Positions 1 through 6,448 of a stretch of DNA of 7,528 bases are shown one piece after another. The stretch is taken from positions 1-7,528 of the forward strand of contig CALXDE010000098.1 in assembly GCA_944386965.1 (NCBI GenBank). The letters run 5' to 3'. Both the position numbers and the translations under genes were made by a program. Source of the DNA: an uncultured Oscillospiraceae bacterium (GTDB lineage: Bacteria > Bacillota_A > Clostridia > Oscillospirales > Oscillospiraceae). Under the pieces are notes generated by a model that was not told where the DNA came from, did not search any database, and worked only from the letters and a program-made list of their open reading frames with translations. Position 1 is the first letter of the stretch. The number at the start of each line of letters is the position of its first letter.

Positions 1-15
1 TTTCAGATTCCTCAT
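1..15 (-). CDS. Start of an unidentified gene (5' end only)
   Basis: Only the first five codons (MRNLK) are inside the window, so no function can be given. The start is supported by a full ribosome binding site on the minus strand, AAGGAGGA at 25-32, about 10 bases before an ATG at 13-15. It is separated from the transporter operon by that operon's terminator and about 345 bases of non-coding DNA, so it is probably transcribed from its own promoter or by read-through. It could be a chance start, but a ribosome binding site this good at this distance is uncommon in non-coding DNA. Confidence 0.5.
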
Positions 16-112
16 GGTGGATGTTCCTCCTTTTTGAATTTTTCGATAAAGTTCGGAAAACGGCCGGATTCCGCGGGAACCATCAAGAAAAGTACCCCAA
101 AAAGTTTCCGGG

Positions 113-134
113 AAGGGGCGTATTACCGCCCCTT
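113..134. repeat. Perfect 8-bp inverted repeat (hairpin)
   Basis: AAGGGGCG at 113-120 pairs perfectly with CGCCCCTT at 127-134 across a six-base loop. No T-tract follows on either strand (the next minus-strand bases are CCCGG), so it is not a classical terminator. It lies about 100 bases upstream of the start codon at 15, where it could be a leader structure or an operator. The function is unknown. Confidence 0.5.
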
Positions 135-203
135 AGAAACAGAGGTTTTGATAGCGAAACACATTGAAAAAGAAAGGAAATCAAAAGGAGGGATATCACG
201 CCG

Positions 204-303
204 GGTAGACATGGCGGTAGACAAAGGCGGGAAAACCGGGCGGAAGAAAAGCCGGAATCCCTTGCGCCGCAAGGGATTGAGGCGGGTAGACATTGGGTAG
301 ACA
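204..303. repeat. Four direct copies of GGTAGACA in two pairs
   Basis: The 8-mer GGTAGACA (TGTCTACC on the minus strand) occurs at 204-211, 216-223, 285-292 and 296-303. Spacing is 12 bases within the first pair and 11 within the second, about one helical turn, and the two pairs start 81 bases apart. The context is also shared: each pair begins GGGTAGACAT. Regular spacing on one face of the helix is what tandem regulator binding sites look like. A small degenerate repeat without function is the alternative. Confidence 0.55.
256..278. repeat. Perfect 10-bp inverted repeat (hairpin)
   Basis: AATCCCTTGC at 256-265 and GCAAGGGATT at 269-278 form a perfect 10-bp stem with a three-base loop, between the two GGTAGACA pairs. 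On the plus strand the following bases are GAGGCGGG and on the minus strand CCGGC, so there is no T-tract and terminator function is unlikely. It could be an operator or an RNA structure. Confidence 0.5.
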
Positions 304-359
304 GGGGAGCGGGCGCTCCTGACAGGGAATCGACAAGAGCGTCCCCCCGCCCTCCCTCC

Positions 360-405
360 AAAAAAGGACCGCGCTCCGGCGCCGATGGCGCCGAACCGCG
401 GTTCC
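360..405 (-). terminator. Rho-independent terminator of the transporter operon
   Basis: On the minus strand, eight bases after the stop codon of the last operon gene, a GC-rich hairpin is followed by six T residues (360-365). The outer stem pairs 366-373 with 397-405, with one bulged base at 402. The inner stem is GGCGCC at 378-383 with GGCGCC at 387-392 around a three-base loop. Position and structure both fit the end of the operon. Confidence 0.85.
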
Positions 406-412
406 TCGTTTC

Positions 413-880
413 TCAGATGTCGCCCATGAGCATATCGTCGCTGGGGAGGACCACTTCCTCCTCGTCGTCCGTTGCCGTCACAGCGGGGACGAACTCCGAC
501 AGATAGGCCTCCTGGGGAAGGCCCTCCAGATAGCCGGGCAGGTTGATGATAATGCCGTCCAGGCTGTAGGGCAGGGGAATGGTCACATCCACCAGCTCCT
601 CCTCGCCGCCCTTCTCCCGGGTGATCTCCAGGGTGAGGTCCAGGCTCTGGCCGATGCAGGTGGCCATGCCGCGCTCCCGGTCATAGAGCTTGGCCACCTC
701 CTCGCCGCCGGTATAGATCACCACCTTGTAGGGCGTCTCATAGGTCTGCCCCTCGTACTCCAGGGACTGGTTGTCAAAATATACCGTATGTCCCCGGCCA
801 ATCACCATCATCACGGCGGCAATGGCGACTAAAACCACAATCGCCGCCGCCCGGAACAGAAGAATCCGTTTCGATTTCAT
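413..880 (-). CDS. Small single-pass membrane protein of the transporter operon
   Basis: This is a 155-residue protein that I cannot assign a function. It has a basic N-terminus (MKSKR), one hydrophobic segment at about residues 6-28, and then a probably extracytoplasmic domain (about 30-135) rich in alternating beta-like segments. It ends in an acidic tail (TDDEEE at 137-142, then SDD and GD near the end). There is no lipobox, so the N-terminus probably acts as an uncleaved anchor. The start codon overlaps the stop of the upstream permease (ATGA), and AGGAGG lies in front of it. Translational coupling as the last gene of the importer operon suggests an accessory subunit, for example one that helps assembly or contacts the binding protein. 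It may match a DUF6672-type family often placed beside such importers, but that is recollection and uncertain. Confidence 0.85.
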   Translation of the reverse strand: MKSKRILLFRAAAIVVLVAIAAVMMVIGRGHTVYFDNQSLEYEGQTYETPYKVVIYTGGEEVAKLYDRERGMATCIGQSLDLTLEITREKGGEEELVDVTIPLPYSLDGIIINLPGYLEGLPQEAYLSEFVPAVTATDDEEEVVLPSDDMLMGDI

Positions 881-2001
881 GCGTCCTTCTCCTCCTGTTT
901 CTGCGCCTCGGCCAGCATCCGGCCGGCCTGGCTCTTGGCCCGGCGCTTCTTTGCCTCATACATCACCAGGGCGATGGCGATGACGCCATAGGAGACGAAC
1001 ACACGGAAATATTCGCCGGTCATGGAGTCACCGGTGATCTGCGCCCCGGCGGAGGGCGCCACAATGAACATCAGATGGAACAGAATGACCCCCAGGAAGG
1101 CGTTGCCGATGGAGGCCTTCTCCACCGAGGCGCCGCCCACCAGCAGCGCGGCGATGGAGAACATGCCGATCTGGGAGTGGGAACTGTAGGTGGAGATGTT
1201 GCCCATGTTCTGCAGATAGAGGATCATGCCAAAGCCCGCCAGCACAGTGGAAATCAGAATCGCCACGATGCGGGTCTGATCCACCTTGATGCCGGCGTCC
1301 CGGGCCACGTCCATATCCTGGCCCACGGCCCGCATGTCCTGGCCCAGCTTGGTTCTGCGGAACCAGACCAGGAACAGGCACAGAACCCCGATGATGAGGA
1401 AGGTCAGGATGGGGATCTTCACGCCGCCGATGTTGATGGCCAGCAGGTTATCCACGGACTGGCGCATGTTCAGCAGGCTCACGGTGTTGCGGATACCATA
1501 GCCCCGGGGCAGCTTGATGGAGTCGTGGAGAATGGGGATGATGGGCCCCATCATATAGAGCACCACCAGGGAATACAGGCCGTTGACAAAGTAGGAGATG
1601 AAGTAGCTGGTGATCATCTCCCGGCCCTTGGCCCGGTTGAGGATCTTGCCGCACATCAGCCCCAGCAGGATGGAGATGGGGATGGAGACGATCATGGCCA
1701 GCACCACGCCGGGAATGCCCCAGATCTGCCAGTCGGACACCAGGATCAGGGCGATCTCACCGGCCATGGCCCCCAGGGTCATGGCGAAGTTCAGGCCCAG
1801 GCCCGCGATAATGGGGATCAGCAGGCACAGGATCAGGAAGGTGTTGCGGCTCATACGGGTCACAACCTCGTTGAGCAGGTAGCTGGGGGAGAAGCCGGAC
1901 AGGGGGATGCACACCGCGCAAATCAGGATAAACATAATGGGCACGGAGTTGTTCCGAACAAGCTGTCCCGCCCTGGCCTGCCAATTGATTTTCTTTTTCA
2001 T
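877..2001 (-). CDS. ABC transporter permease, RbsC/BPD_transp_2 class (second)
   Basis: This is a 374-residue integral membrane protein and one of the two permease subunits that should form the channel of the importer. Hydrophobic segments run through most of the protein, for example about residues 20-36, 54-72, 76-90, 97-117, 133-152, 197-214, 245-263, 278-290, 300-316 and 333-348. The loop at 215-240 (RRTKLG..MRAVGQ...ARDAGIKV) is the cytoplasmic ATPase-contacting segment typical of the BPD_transp_2 family (RbsC, nucleoside and sugar permeases). The GLGLNFAMTLGAMAG stretch near 67-81 is also typical. The C-terminus is a charged cytoplasmic tail (about 349-374). The ATG overlaps the stop of the preceding permease gene as ATGA at 1998-2001, and GGAGGG lies six bases upstream of it. 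Length is a little above the usual 320-350 residues. The transported substrate is not evident. Confidence 0.92.
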   Translation of the reverse strand: MKKKINWQARAGQLVRNNSVPIMFILICAVCIPLSGFSPSYLLNEVVTRMSRNTFLILCLLIPIIAGLGLNFAMTLGAMAGEIALILVSDWQIWGIPGVVLAMIVSIPISILLGLMCGKILNRAKGREMITSYFISYFVNGLYSLVVLYMMGPIIPILHDSIKLPRGYGIRNTVSLLNMRQSVDNLLAINIGGVKIPILTFLIIGVLCLFLVWFRRTKLGQDMRAVGQDMDVARDAGIKVDQTRIVAILISTVLAGFGMILYLQNMGNISTYSSHSQIGMFSIAALLVGGASVEKASIGNAFLGVILFHLMFIVAPSAGAQITGDSMTGEYFRVFVSYGVIAIALVMYEAKKRRAKSQAGRMLAEAQKQEEKDA

Positions 2002-3071
2002 CGGGAGCCCTCCGTTTTTCTGGTCAGCGCATAGAGGATCATGCCGTTGGAGATAACCTGACGGACGACCTCGCTCATATCCATGTGGATCATGGCGGTC
2101 AGAACCGTGGGCGTCATGGTCAGGATGCCCTGGTAGAGGATCGTGCCGATGATCACGTTGGTGATGGATGCCTTGTTCACCGCCGCGCCGCCGATGAGGA
2201 TGGCGGCCACGGTGGGCACCGTCAGGTTATTGGGGGCGGTGTAGAGCTGGATGAAGCCGAAGCCCTGCTGATAGACCAGGATGCCCACGGCCGCCAGCCA
2301 GGTGGACAGCACCACCGACAGCAGCCGCATCCGGTCCACGTTGATGCCGGACGCCCGGGCGAAGACCATGTTGGAGCCCACGGCGGTCATGGCGGTGCCG
2401 GTCTTGGTGCGCAGGAACAGCCAGATCAGAATGGCCAGCACCAGGAAGAACGCCAGGGTGCCCACGGGAATGATCTGGTCCTCGGTGATGTGGATCGGGA
2501 AGATCCCGGCCAGCGCCTCCTCATAATACCCCTCCACGGAGATGGTGGGGCGCAGGCCCTGTCCGGACAACCCGTAGACCATGGTGGGGTGGCTGTAGGG
2601 CAGCAGGAGCCACATCATGCACATGAAAGAGATGGCGGACAGACCCACATAGGTGGTAATCATCATCTCGCCGCCCTTGATGCGGTTGAGCACCGAGCCG
2701 TATCCGGTCCCGAAGAGCAGGGCGAAGGGGGTGGCCAGCAGAATGGCGATGACAAAGCTCATGGGTCCGGTGAAGCCGAACTGGATGGACAGGGTGCCGC
2801 CCAGCAGGCCCGCCACGATGCCCAGGGGGACGCCGAAGTTCACGCCGCAGCCCGAGTGGATCATGGGCACCAGGGACAGCACCAGCACCGCGTTCCAGCT
2901 GAAGCGGTTGATGATGTTGATGACCTGCCGGCCCAGATCTACCCCCACAAAGGGGGACATGATGAACAGCAGCAGCAGGAAGCCGGCGATGATCAGCCGC
3001 GGCAGGCCGAACTTCTGCAGCGCGTCACGCAAAACGTTCTTTTTCTCGCCTGTTGTAACAGAATGTTCCAT
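1998..3071 (-). CDS. ABC transporter permease, RbsC/BPD_transp_2 class (first)
   Basis: This is a 357-residue membrane protein, paired with the next gene to form a heterodimeric permease. Hydrophobic segments are visible at about 25-43, 58-71, 82-96, 104-121, 136-157, 202-220, 248-266, 284-296, 304-320 and 335-349. The coupling loop at 221-249 (RTKTG..MTAVGSN...ARASGINVDRMR) matches the pattern of the RbsC family. The GCGVNFGVPLGIVAG stretch (74-88) corresponds to GLGLNFAMTLGAMAG in the partner permease, showing that the two are distant paralogues. The gene starts 10 bases after the ATPase stop codon. Its ribosome binding site, GGAGGG, directly follows that TAA, which favours coupled translation. 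Substrate specificity cannot be read from the sequence. Confidence 0.92.
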   Translation of the reverse strand: MEHSVTTGEKKNVLRDALQKFGLPRLIIAGFLLLLFIMSPFVGVDLGRQVINIINRFSWNAVLVLSLVPMIHSGCGVNFGVPLGIVAGLLGGTLSIQFGFTGPMSFVIAILLATPFALLFGTGYGSVLNRIKGGEMMITTYVGLSAISFMCMMWLLLPYSHPTMVYGLSGQGLRPTISVEGYYEEALAGIFPIHITEDQIIPVGTLAFFLVLAILIWLFLRTKTGTAMTAVGSNMVFARASGINVDRMRLLSVVLSTWLAAVGILVYQQGFGFIQLYTAPNNLTVPTVAAILIGGAAVNKASITNVIIGTILYQGILTMTPTVLTAMIHMDMSEVVRQVISNGMILYALTRKTEGSR

Positions 3072-3081
3072 AAAGCCCTCC

Positions 3082-4674
3082 TTACTTTACCCCGCTGACC
3101 ATCAGCATGCCAAAGGCCTCGGAGGGTTCCGACGCCGGCAGGATGCCGGCAATCTCGCCGCCGGAGACAATGGCCACCCGGTCGCAGATCTGCCGCAGCT
3201 CCTCCAGCTCCGAGGAGATCACCACGATGGTGACGCCGTTTTCCCGGTTGAACTTCCGCAGCGCCTCCAGCACCAGAGCCTTGGCTCCCACGTCGATGCC
3301 CCGGGTGGGCTCGGAGACGAACAGGAATTTCGGCTCCAGGGCAAAGGCCTTGGCCAGGCAGACCTTCTGCTGGTTGCCGCCGGAGAGCTCCTTGGCCTTT
3401 TGCCGGGAACTGGTGCATTTGATCATCAGCTCGTCGATATACCGCTTGGTCACCTTGTAGATGGCGCGCTCGTCCCGGAATTTGATGGCGCCGCCCAACA
3501 GAATCTTCAGGAATTTGTTCTGGATCTGCATGGCGGAGAAGGCCACGTTCCACTCCAGGGACTCGTCCAGCAGCAGGCCCACGCCCCGCCGGTCCTCCGA
3601 CACGAAGGCCAGAGACGCGTCCAGGCCGGCCCTGGGGGTGTTGAGGGGCAGGGGCTTGCCGTCGAACTCCACGGCGCCGCCGGCCTCGTACAGGCCCATG
3701 ATCCCGTTGGGGATGCCCAGCTTGCCCTGGCCGGCCAGACCGCCGATGCCCAGGATCTCCCCCTCCTTCACGTCCAGGTTCACATTCCGCACCGTCTCAC
3801 CGGGCATGTCCACCCACAGATGGCGCACGGAGAGGATGGTTCTGGCGTCCTCGTGGCTGCGGGGCTCGATGGGGGCGACCACCGTCTCCACCTGGCGCCC
3901 CACCATCCAGCGGGTGATCTCCGGCACGTCCAGCTCCTTGGCCGGGGCGTCCTTGACCACATAGCCGTCCCGCATGATGACCACCTTGTCGCACACGGAG
4001 AGGATCTCCTGGAGGCGGTGGGTAATGAAGATCACGGAGATGCCCTGGGCCGCCATGCTCCGGATGGAGTCCAGCAGGGCCTCCGCCTCCTGCTCAGTCA
4101 AAACGGCGGTGGGCTCGTCCAGAATCAGGATCTTCAGATGCTCCTTGCTGAGCTCCCGGGCGATCTCGGTGAACTGCTTGTGGCCCACGGGCATGTCCTG
4201 GATCACCATATCGGCGTTGATCCGGACCCCCATCTTTTCGATGGCGGCCTGGGCGCGCTGGTCCATCTCCTTGCGGTTCAGGGTGTCCAGCCGGTGCCCG
4301 AAGACCTCGGACATGACGTTCCCCTTTGTGGGCTCCCGGTTGAGCAGAATATTCTCTGTGGCAGTAAAGCCGGGGATCAGGGAAAACTCCTGGTGCACCA
4401 TGCCGATGCCCGCCTCCAGTGCGTCAAAGGGCGTGTTGAACTTGACCTCCTGGCCGTTGAGCAGGAGGCTCCCCTCATACCCGCCGGTTTCCCGGATCAC
4501 ATCCATGCCGAAGAGAATCCGCATCAGGGTGCTCTTCCCGGCGCCGTTTTCGCCCACCAGACCCAGGACCTCCCCCTCCCCCAGCGTGAGGTTGATGTCT
4601 GTCAGGACCTGGTTGCCGAAAAAGTCCTTTTTGATGTTGCGCATCTCCAACAGAGGAGCGCTGTTTCTTTCCAT
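3082..4674 (-). CDS. ABC transporter ATPase with two nucleotide-binding domains (RbsA/MglA class)
   Basis: This is a 530-residue cytoplasmic ATPase with two fused ABC domains that powers the importer. Domain 1 (about 7-255) has Walker A GENGAGKST at 41-49, a Q-loop glutamine at 95, Walker B LILDEP with D186/E187 and the switch histidine H219. Its signature is altered, PVGHKQ at 162-167. Domain 2 (about 279-525) has a degenerate Walker A (GLAGQGKLG, 312-320), an intact signature SGGNQQ at 431-436, and a Walker B reading FVSEP (452-456), with Ser454 where Asp is expected. The switch position is Ser (ISSE), as is usual in RbsA. I chose the ATG at 4672-4674 because AGGAG lies nine bases upstream (4684-4688). 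A longer frame reaching 4824 would overlap the hairpin and the 3' end of the binding-protein gene. Family assignment is firm; the substrate is unknown. Confidence 0.93.
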   Translation of the reverse strand: MERNSAPLLEMRNIKKDFFGNQVLTDINLTLGEGEVLGLVGENGAGKSTLMRILFGMDVIRETGGYEGSLLLNGQEVKFNTPFDALEAGIGMVHQEFSLIPGFTATENILLNREPTKGNVMSEVFGHRLDTLNRKEMDQRAQAAIEKMGVRINADMVIQDMPVGHKQFTEIARELSKEHLKILILDEPTAVLTEQEAEALLDSIRSMAAQGISVIFITHRLQEILSVCDKVVIMRDGYVVKDAPAKELDVPEITRWMVGRQVETVVAPIEPRSHEDARTILSVRHLWVDMPGETVRNVNLDVKEGEILGIGGLAGQGKLGIPNGIMGLYEAGGAVEFDGKPLPLNTPRAGLDASLAFVSEDRRGVGLLLDESLEWNVAFSAMQIQNKFLKILLGGAIKFRDERAIYKVTKRYIDELMIKCTSSRQKAKELSGGNQQKVCLAKAFALEPKFLFVSEPTRGIDVGAKALVLEALRKFNRENGVTIVVISSELEELRQICDRVAIVSGGEIAGILPASEPSEAFGMLMVSGVK

Positions 4675-4683
4675 AGCGTTACA

Positions 4684-4688
4684 CTCCT
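4684..4688 (-). promoter_or_regulatory. Ribosome binding site deciding the ATPase start
   Basis: AGGAG on the minus strand lies nine bases before the ATG at 4672-4674. It supports a 530-residue ATPase rather than a 580-residue frame beginning at 4824, whose extra 50 residues do not resemble an ABC domain. Confidence 0.75.
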
Positions 4689-4702
4689 GTCTCCCTATTT
4701 GA

Positions 4703-4732
4703 ACAGCCGGGGGAGGGCTCTCCCCCGGCTGT
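4703..4732 (-). promoter_or_regulatory. Intercistronic hairpin between binding protein and ATPase genes
   Basis: A perfect 13-bp GC-rich stem (4703-4715 with 4720-4732) with a four-base loop lies 24 bases after the binding-protein stop codon. On the minus strand it is followed by TCAAATAGGG, not a T-tract, so it should not terminate fully. Such hairpins often protect the 3' end of the upstream message or attenuate transcription, giving more binding protein than membrane components. This role is inferred. Confidence 0.75.
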
Positions 4733-4756
4733 CTCGATTGCTGCCGGCAAAATCCG

Positions 4757-5974
4757 TCAACTGACAGTAAAGTACTTCTCAGGAACCTCGACCTGGGTGG
4801 AGCCCATGTAGTGGCCCGGATCACCCATAATGTAGGTATCCTGGTACACCAGGAAGGTGTTGTCGGCCTTCACGCCGGTGGTGGCGTTGGTGTAGCCGGA
4901 GCCGTTCCACTCGGCGCCGGGGGAGAAGACCTCATAGGCCTTGGCGATATCGTCGATATCGGCCAGCTCGCTCTCGCCGTTGAGCACGTTCAGGGCGTGC
5001 TGGGCAAGGCCGGCGGAAGTGGTGTAGCCATAGGAGTAGGCCCAGGTGCCGAAGCGCTCAGCGCCGCCGGCGGCCACGACGGCCTCCTCCACCTTGGCCA
5101 GGATGGCCTCAAAGTCGCCGGCCTCCTCGGTCAGGTCCAGACCCAGGGCGCCGGGATAGCCCATCAGGGGAGAGGGCAGATCCGCCTCGATGAAGTAGCC
5201 GCCGTACTCAAACAGCTGCTTGAGCAGAGGCTCAGTGTGGGCATCGTTGGTGCAGAAGTAAGCGGCGTTCTCGCCATACCTCTCAACCCAAACAGGAACC
5301 TGCTCCAGGATGTAGGCCTGGGCGCCGGGGATACCGACGTCAGAGGTGGGGTCGGGAGCGGTCTCCTGGACAAAGGTCATGCCGAACTCCTCGCAGGCGG
5401 CCTCCATGATGGCGGCGCGGCGGCTCATGGTTTCATAGGCCATGTGCCGGGGGAAGGAGATGTGGACAAAGGTGTCGCAGCCCAGTTCGTGGGCGGTGCG
5501 GATGATCAGGTAGCCGCGGGCCACGAAGTCGTTGTTGCACACCAGGTCGGCAGCGGAGCCGATCTCGGGCAGGTCCTCGTGGGACTCACCGGCGATGCAC
5601 AGGATGTCGGGGCGGCGGTCCTTGATCTGGCGGAAGGCCTCGGTGGTGCCGGGGACAGCCTGGTTGACGATGATGGCCTTCATGTCGGGGTCATCGGACA
5701 AGTTGACAATGGTCTGGATCGTGGTCTCCAGTTCCTCGGTGAAGTTGTCGGGATAGGTGGCCAGGGTGACCACATCCTCGCCGTACATGGCCTGGAAGGC
5801 CTCGGCGCCGCGGCGGTCATCCTCGGACTGGGAGACAGTGCCGGTGACGATGCCGATGTGGAAGGTGCCCGCATCCTCGGCCTCGCCGTCGCCGGCGTTG
5901 TTGCTGCTGTTGCTGCAGGCCACGAGGGTAAACAGCATGGCCAGCGTCAGCAGTACGCTGAGAAACTTCTTCAT
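4757..5974 (-). CDS. DUF3798-type substrate-binding lipoprotein of an ABC importer
   Basis: This is a 405-residue lipoprotein that is probably the extracellular solute receptor of the importer encoded downstream. The N-terminus is a lipoprotein signal: MKK, a hydrophobic stretch at 4-18 and lipobox LVAC with Cys20. A Ser/Asn/acidic linker (21-36) leads to a periplasmic-binding-protein-like fold. It opens FHIGIVTGTVSQSEDD (38-53) and contains alternating segments such as MKAIIVNQAVPGT (98-110) and DILCIAGES (123-131). The opening motif and overall length match what I recall of the DUF3798 family (PF12683), whose ligand is not known to me. The ATG at 5972-5974 is chosen because GGAGG lies five bases upstream; a TTG twelve bases earlier overlaps that site. 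It is the first gene of the operon, directly behind a strong promoter. Confidence 0.87.
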   Translation of the reverse strand: MKKFLSVLLTLAMLFTLVACSNSSNNAGDGEAEDAGTFHIGIVTGTVSQSEDDRRGAEAFQAMYGEDVVTLATYPDNFTEELETTIQTIVNLSDDPDMKAIIVNQAVPGTTEAFRQIKDRRPDILCIAGESHEDLPEIGSAADLVCNNDFVARGYLIIRTAHELGCDTFVHISFPRHMAYETMSRRAAIMEAACEEFGMTFVQETAPDPTSDVGIPGAQAYILEQVPVWVERYGENAAYFCTNDAHTEPLLKQLFEYGGYFIEADLPSPLMGYPGALGLDLTEEAGDFEAILAKVEEAVVAAGGAERFGTWAYSYGYTTSAGLAQHALNVLNGESELADIDDIAKAYEVFSPGAEWNGSGYTNATTGVKADNTFLVYQDTYIMGDPGHYMGSTQVEVPEKYFTVS

Positions 5975-5996
5975 ACAAACCTCCAAAACACGATAT

Positions 5997-6056
5997 TTAC
6001 GGCGGACAGACGCTGCCTTGGACAGTTTCCAGCCCAGAGGGTCTGCCGCCGCGTAA
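5997..6056 (-). promoter_or_regulatory. Stem-loop at the 5' end of the operon mRNA
   Basis: In the leader, 6000-6005 pairs with 6046-6051 and 6007-6011 with 6041-6045: 11 bp with one bulged base at 6006. A further TTA/TAA pairing at 5997-5999 with 6054-6056 lies outside a two-base bulge. The 29-base apical region can form a small TGGA/TCCA hairpin. The predicted transcription start (about 6055) falls at the foot of the stem, so the message would begin almost directly with a hairpin. A stabilising role is the simplest reading; ligand or protein control is possible. I do not recognise a known riboswitch. Confidence 0.6.
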
Positions 6057-6061
6057 TGAAT

Positions 6062-6089
6062 ATTTTATAGAAAAAATACATTTTGTCAA
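6062..6089 (-). promoter_or_regulatory. Sigma-A-type promoter of the transporter operon
   Basis: On the minus strand there is a perfect -35 TTGACA (6084-6089), a 16-base AT-rich spacer and a -10 TAAAAT (6062-6067, five of six consensus bases). Start of transcription is predicted near 6055, giving a leader of about 80 bases before the binding-protein ATG at 5974. Confidence 0.8.
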
Positions 6090-6343
6090 TCATTTTGTCC
6101 GGGTTTACAGCATTTTTGGCTGCTATACTTCCAACGGCGGCAAATCGCACCGAAAAGTGTCTCTGTGCCGTGGACAGCGGGCCGTTTTACCGAAACAATT
6201 TTTCCCATTCCAAAAGAAGATTGGTACAAATTGCACGAGAAGCAGGCCCTGCAGCACCTCGCCCGGGGGGCGGTGGGGACAGGCGGAGCCGCTCCAATTC
6301 GCCATAGGTTCCTTCCTATTATAAAATAAGAAATGGAAGGATT
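6090..6343. other. Intergenic region without a convincing gene
   Basis: This lies between the operon promoter and the terminator of the small minus-strand unit. A minus-strand frame at 6123-6305 (60 codons, MANWSG...) has a purine-rich GGAAGG a few bases before its ATG. Its codon choice is host-like only in the first third, and it resembles nothing I know. A perfect TATAAT is present on the minus strand at 6318-6323 without a good -35. It sits inside a TCCTTCC/GGAAGGA inverted repeat (6310-6316 and 6335-6341). On the plus strand an extended -10 (TGCTATACT, 6121-6129) is seen with no gene after it. Confidence 0.45.
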
Positions 6344-6385
6344 GGAAAAATAGGGCGCCGCCAGCCTGGGGCAGGCTGGCGGCGC
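6344..6385 (-). terminator. Rho-independent terminator after the small ORF
   Basis: A perfect 14-bp stem (6355-6368 with 6372-6385) with a three-base loop is followed on the minus strand by CTATTTTTCC. It is a strong terminator for transcription arriving from the 6449-6523 reading frame. Upstream of it, 6388-6395 and 6416-6423 (GCTGCCGG/CCGGCAGC) form another 8-bp stem, so the whole 3' part of this transcript would be folded. Confidence 0.8.
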
Positions 6386-6448
6386 AGGCTGCCGGGGGCC
6401 CGCCCTCAGACGGTGCCGGCAGCGCGTTTTTCGGACCAGGGCCGGGAC

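Larger units (their letters stand above)
16..359. other. Intergenic region with hairpins and repeats
   Basis: I see no convincing gene in this stretch. The open frames crossing it are basic or low-complexity and lack a ribosome binding site. It holds the leader of the gene starting at 15, two perfect inverted repeats (113-134 and 256-278), a shorter one at 306-319 (GGAGCG, 2-base loop, CGCTCC), and four copies of GGTAGACA. I found no clear -35/-10 pair for the gene at 15. The region is richer in A-tracts on the left half than the flanking genes. Confidence 0.6.

Noticed and set aside
256..278. 10-bp hairpin as a terminator
   Set aside because: The stem is perfect but neither strand has a T-tract after it.
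1075..4764. Long plus-strand open frames opposite the transporter genes (1075-2034, 2085-3098, 2653-4764)
   Set aside because: They are antisense shadows of GC-rich genes, very rich in His, Gln, Gly and Asp, without ribosome binding sites or recognisable domains. The minus-strand frames encode clear ABC subunits.
4675..4824. N-terminal extension of the ATPase by 50 residues
   Set aside because: It overlaps the end of the binding-protein gene and the intercistronic hairpin, has no ABC-like sequence, and the internal ATG at 4674 has a proper ribosome binding site.
4811..6070. Plus-strand 419-codon open frame opposite the binding-protein gene
   Set aside because: It is a Gly/Val/Leu-rich shadow of the lipoprotein gene, and it runs across that gene's signal peptide, leader and promoter.
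6123..6305. Minus-strand 60-codon frame (MANWSG...)
   Set aside because: A weak purine-rich site precedes the ATG, but codon choice decays after the first third, there is no recognisable domain, and a perfect TATAAT nearby lacks a -35 and would leave almost no leader. It is not strong enough to call.
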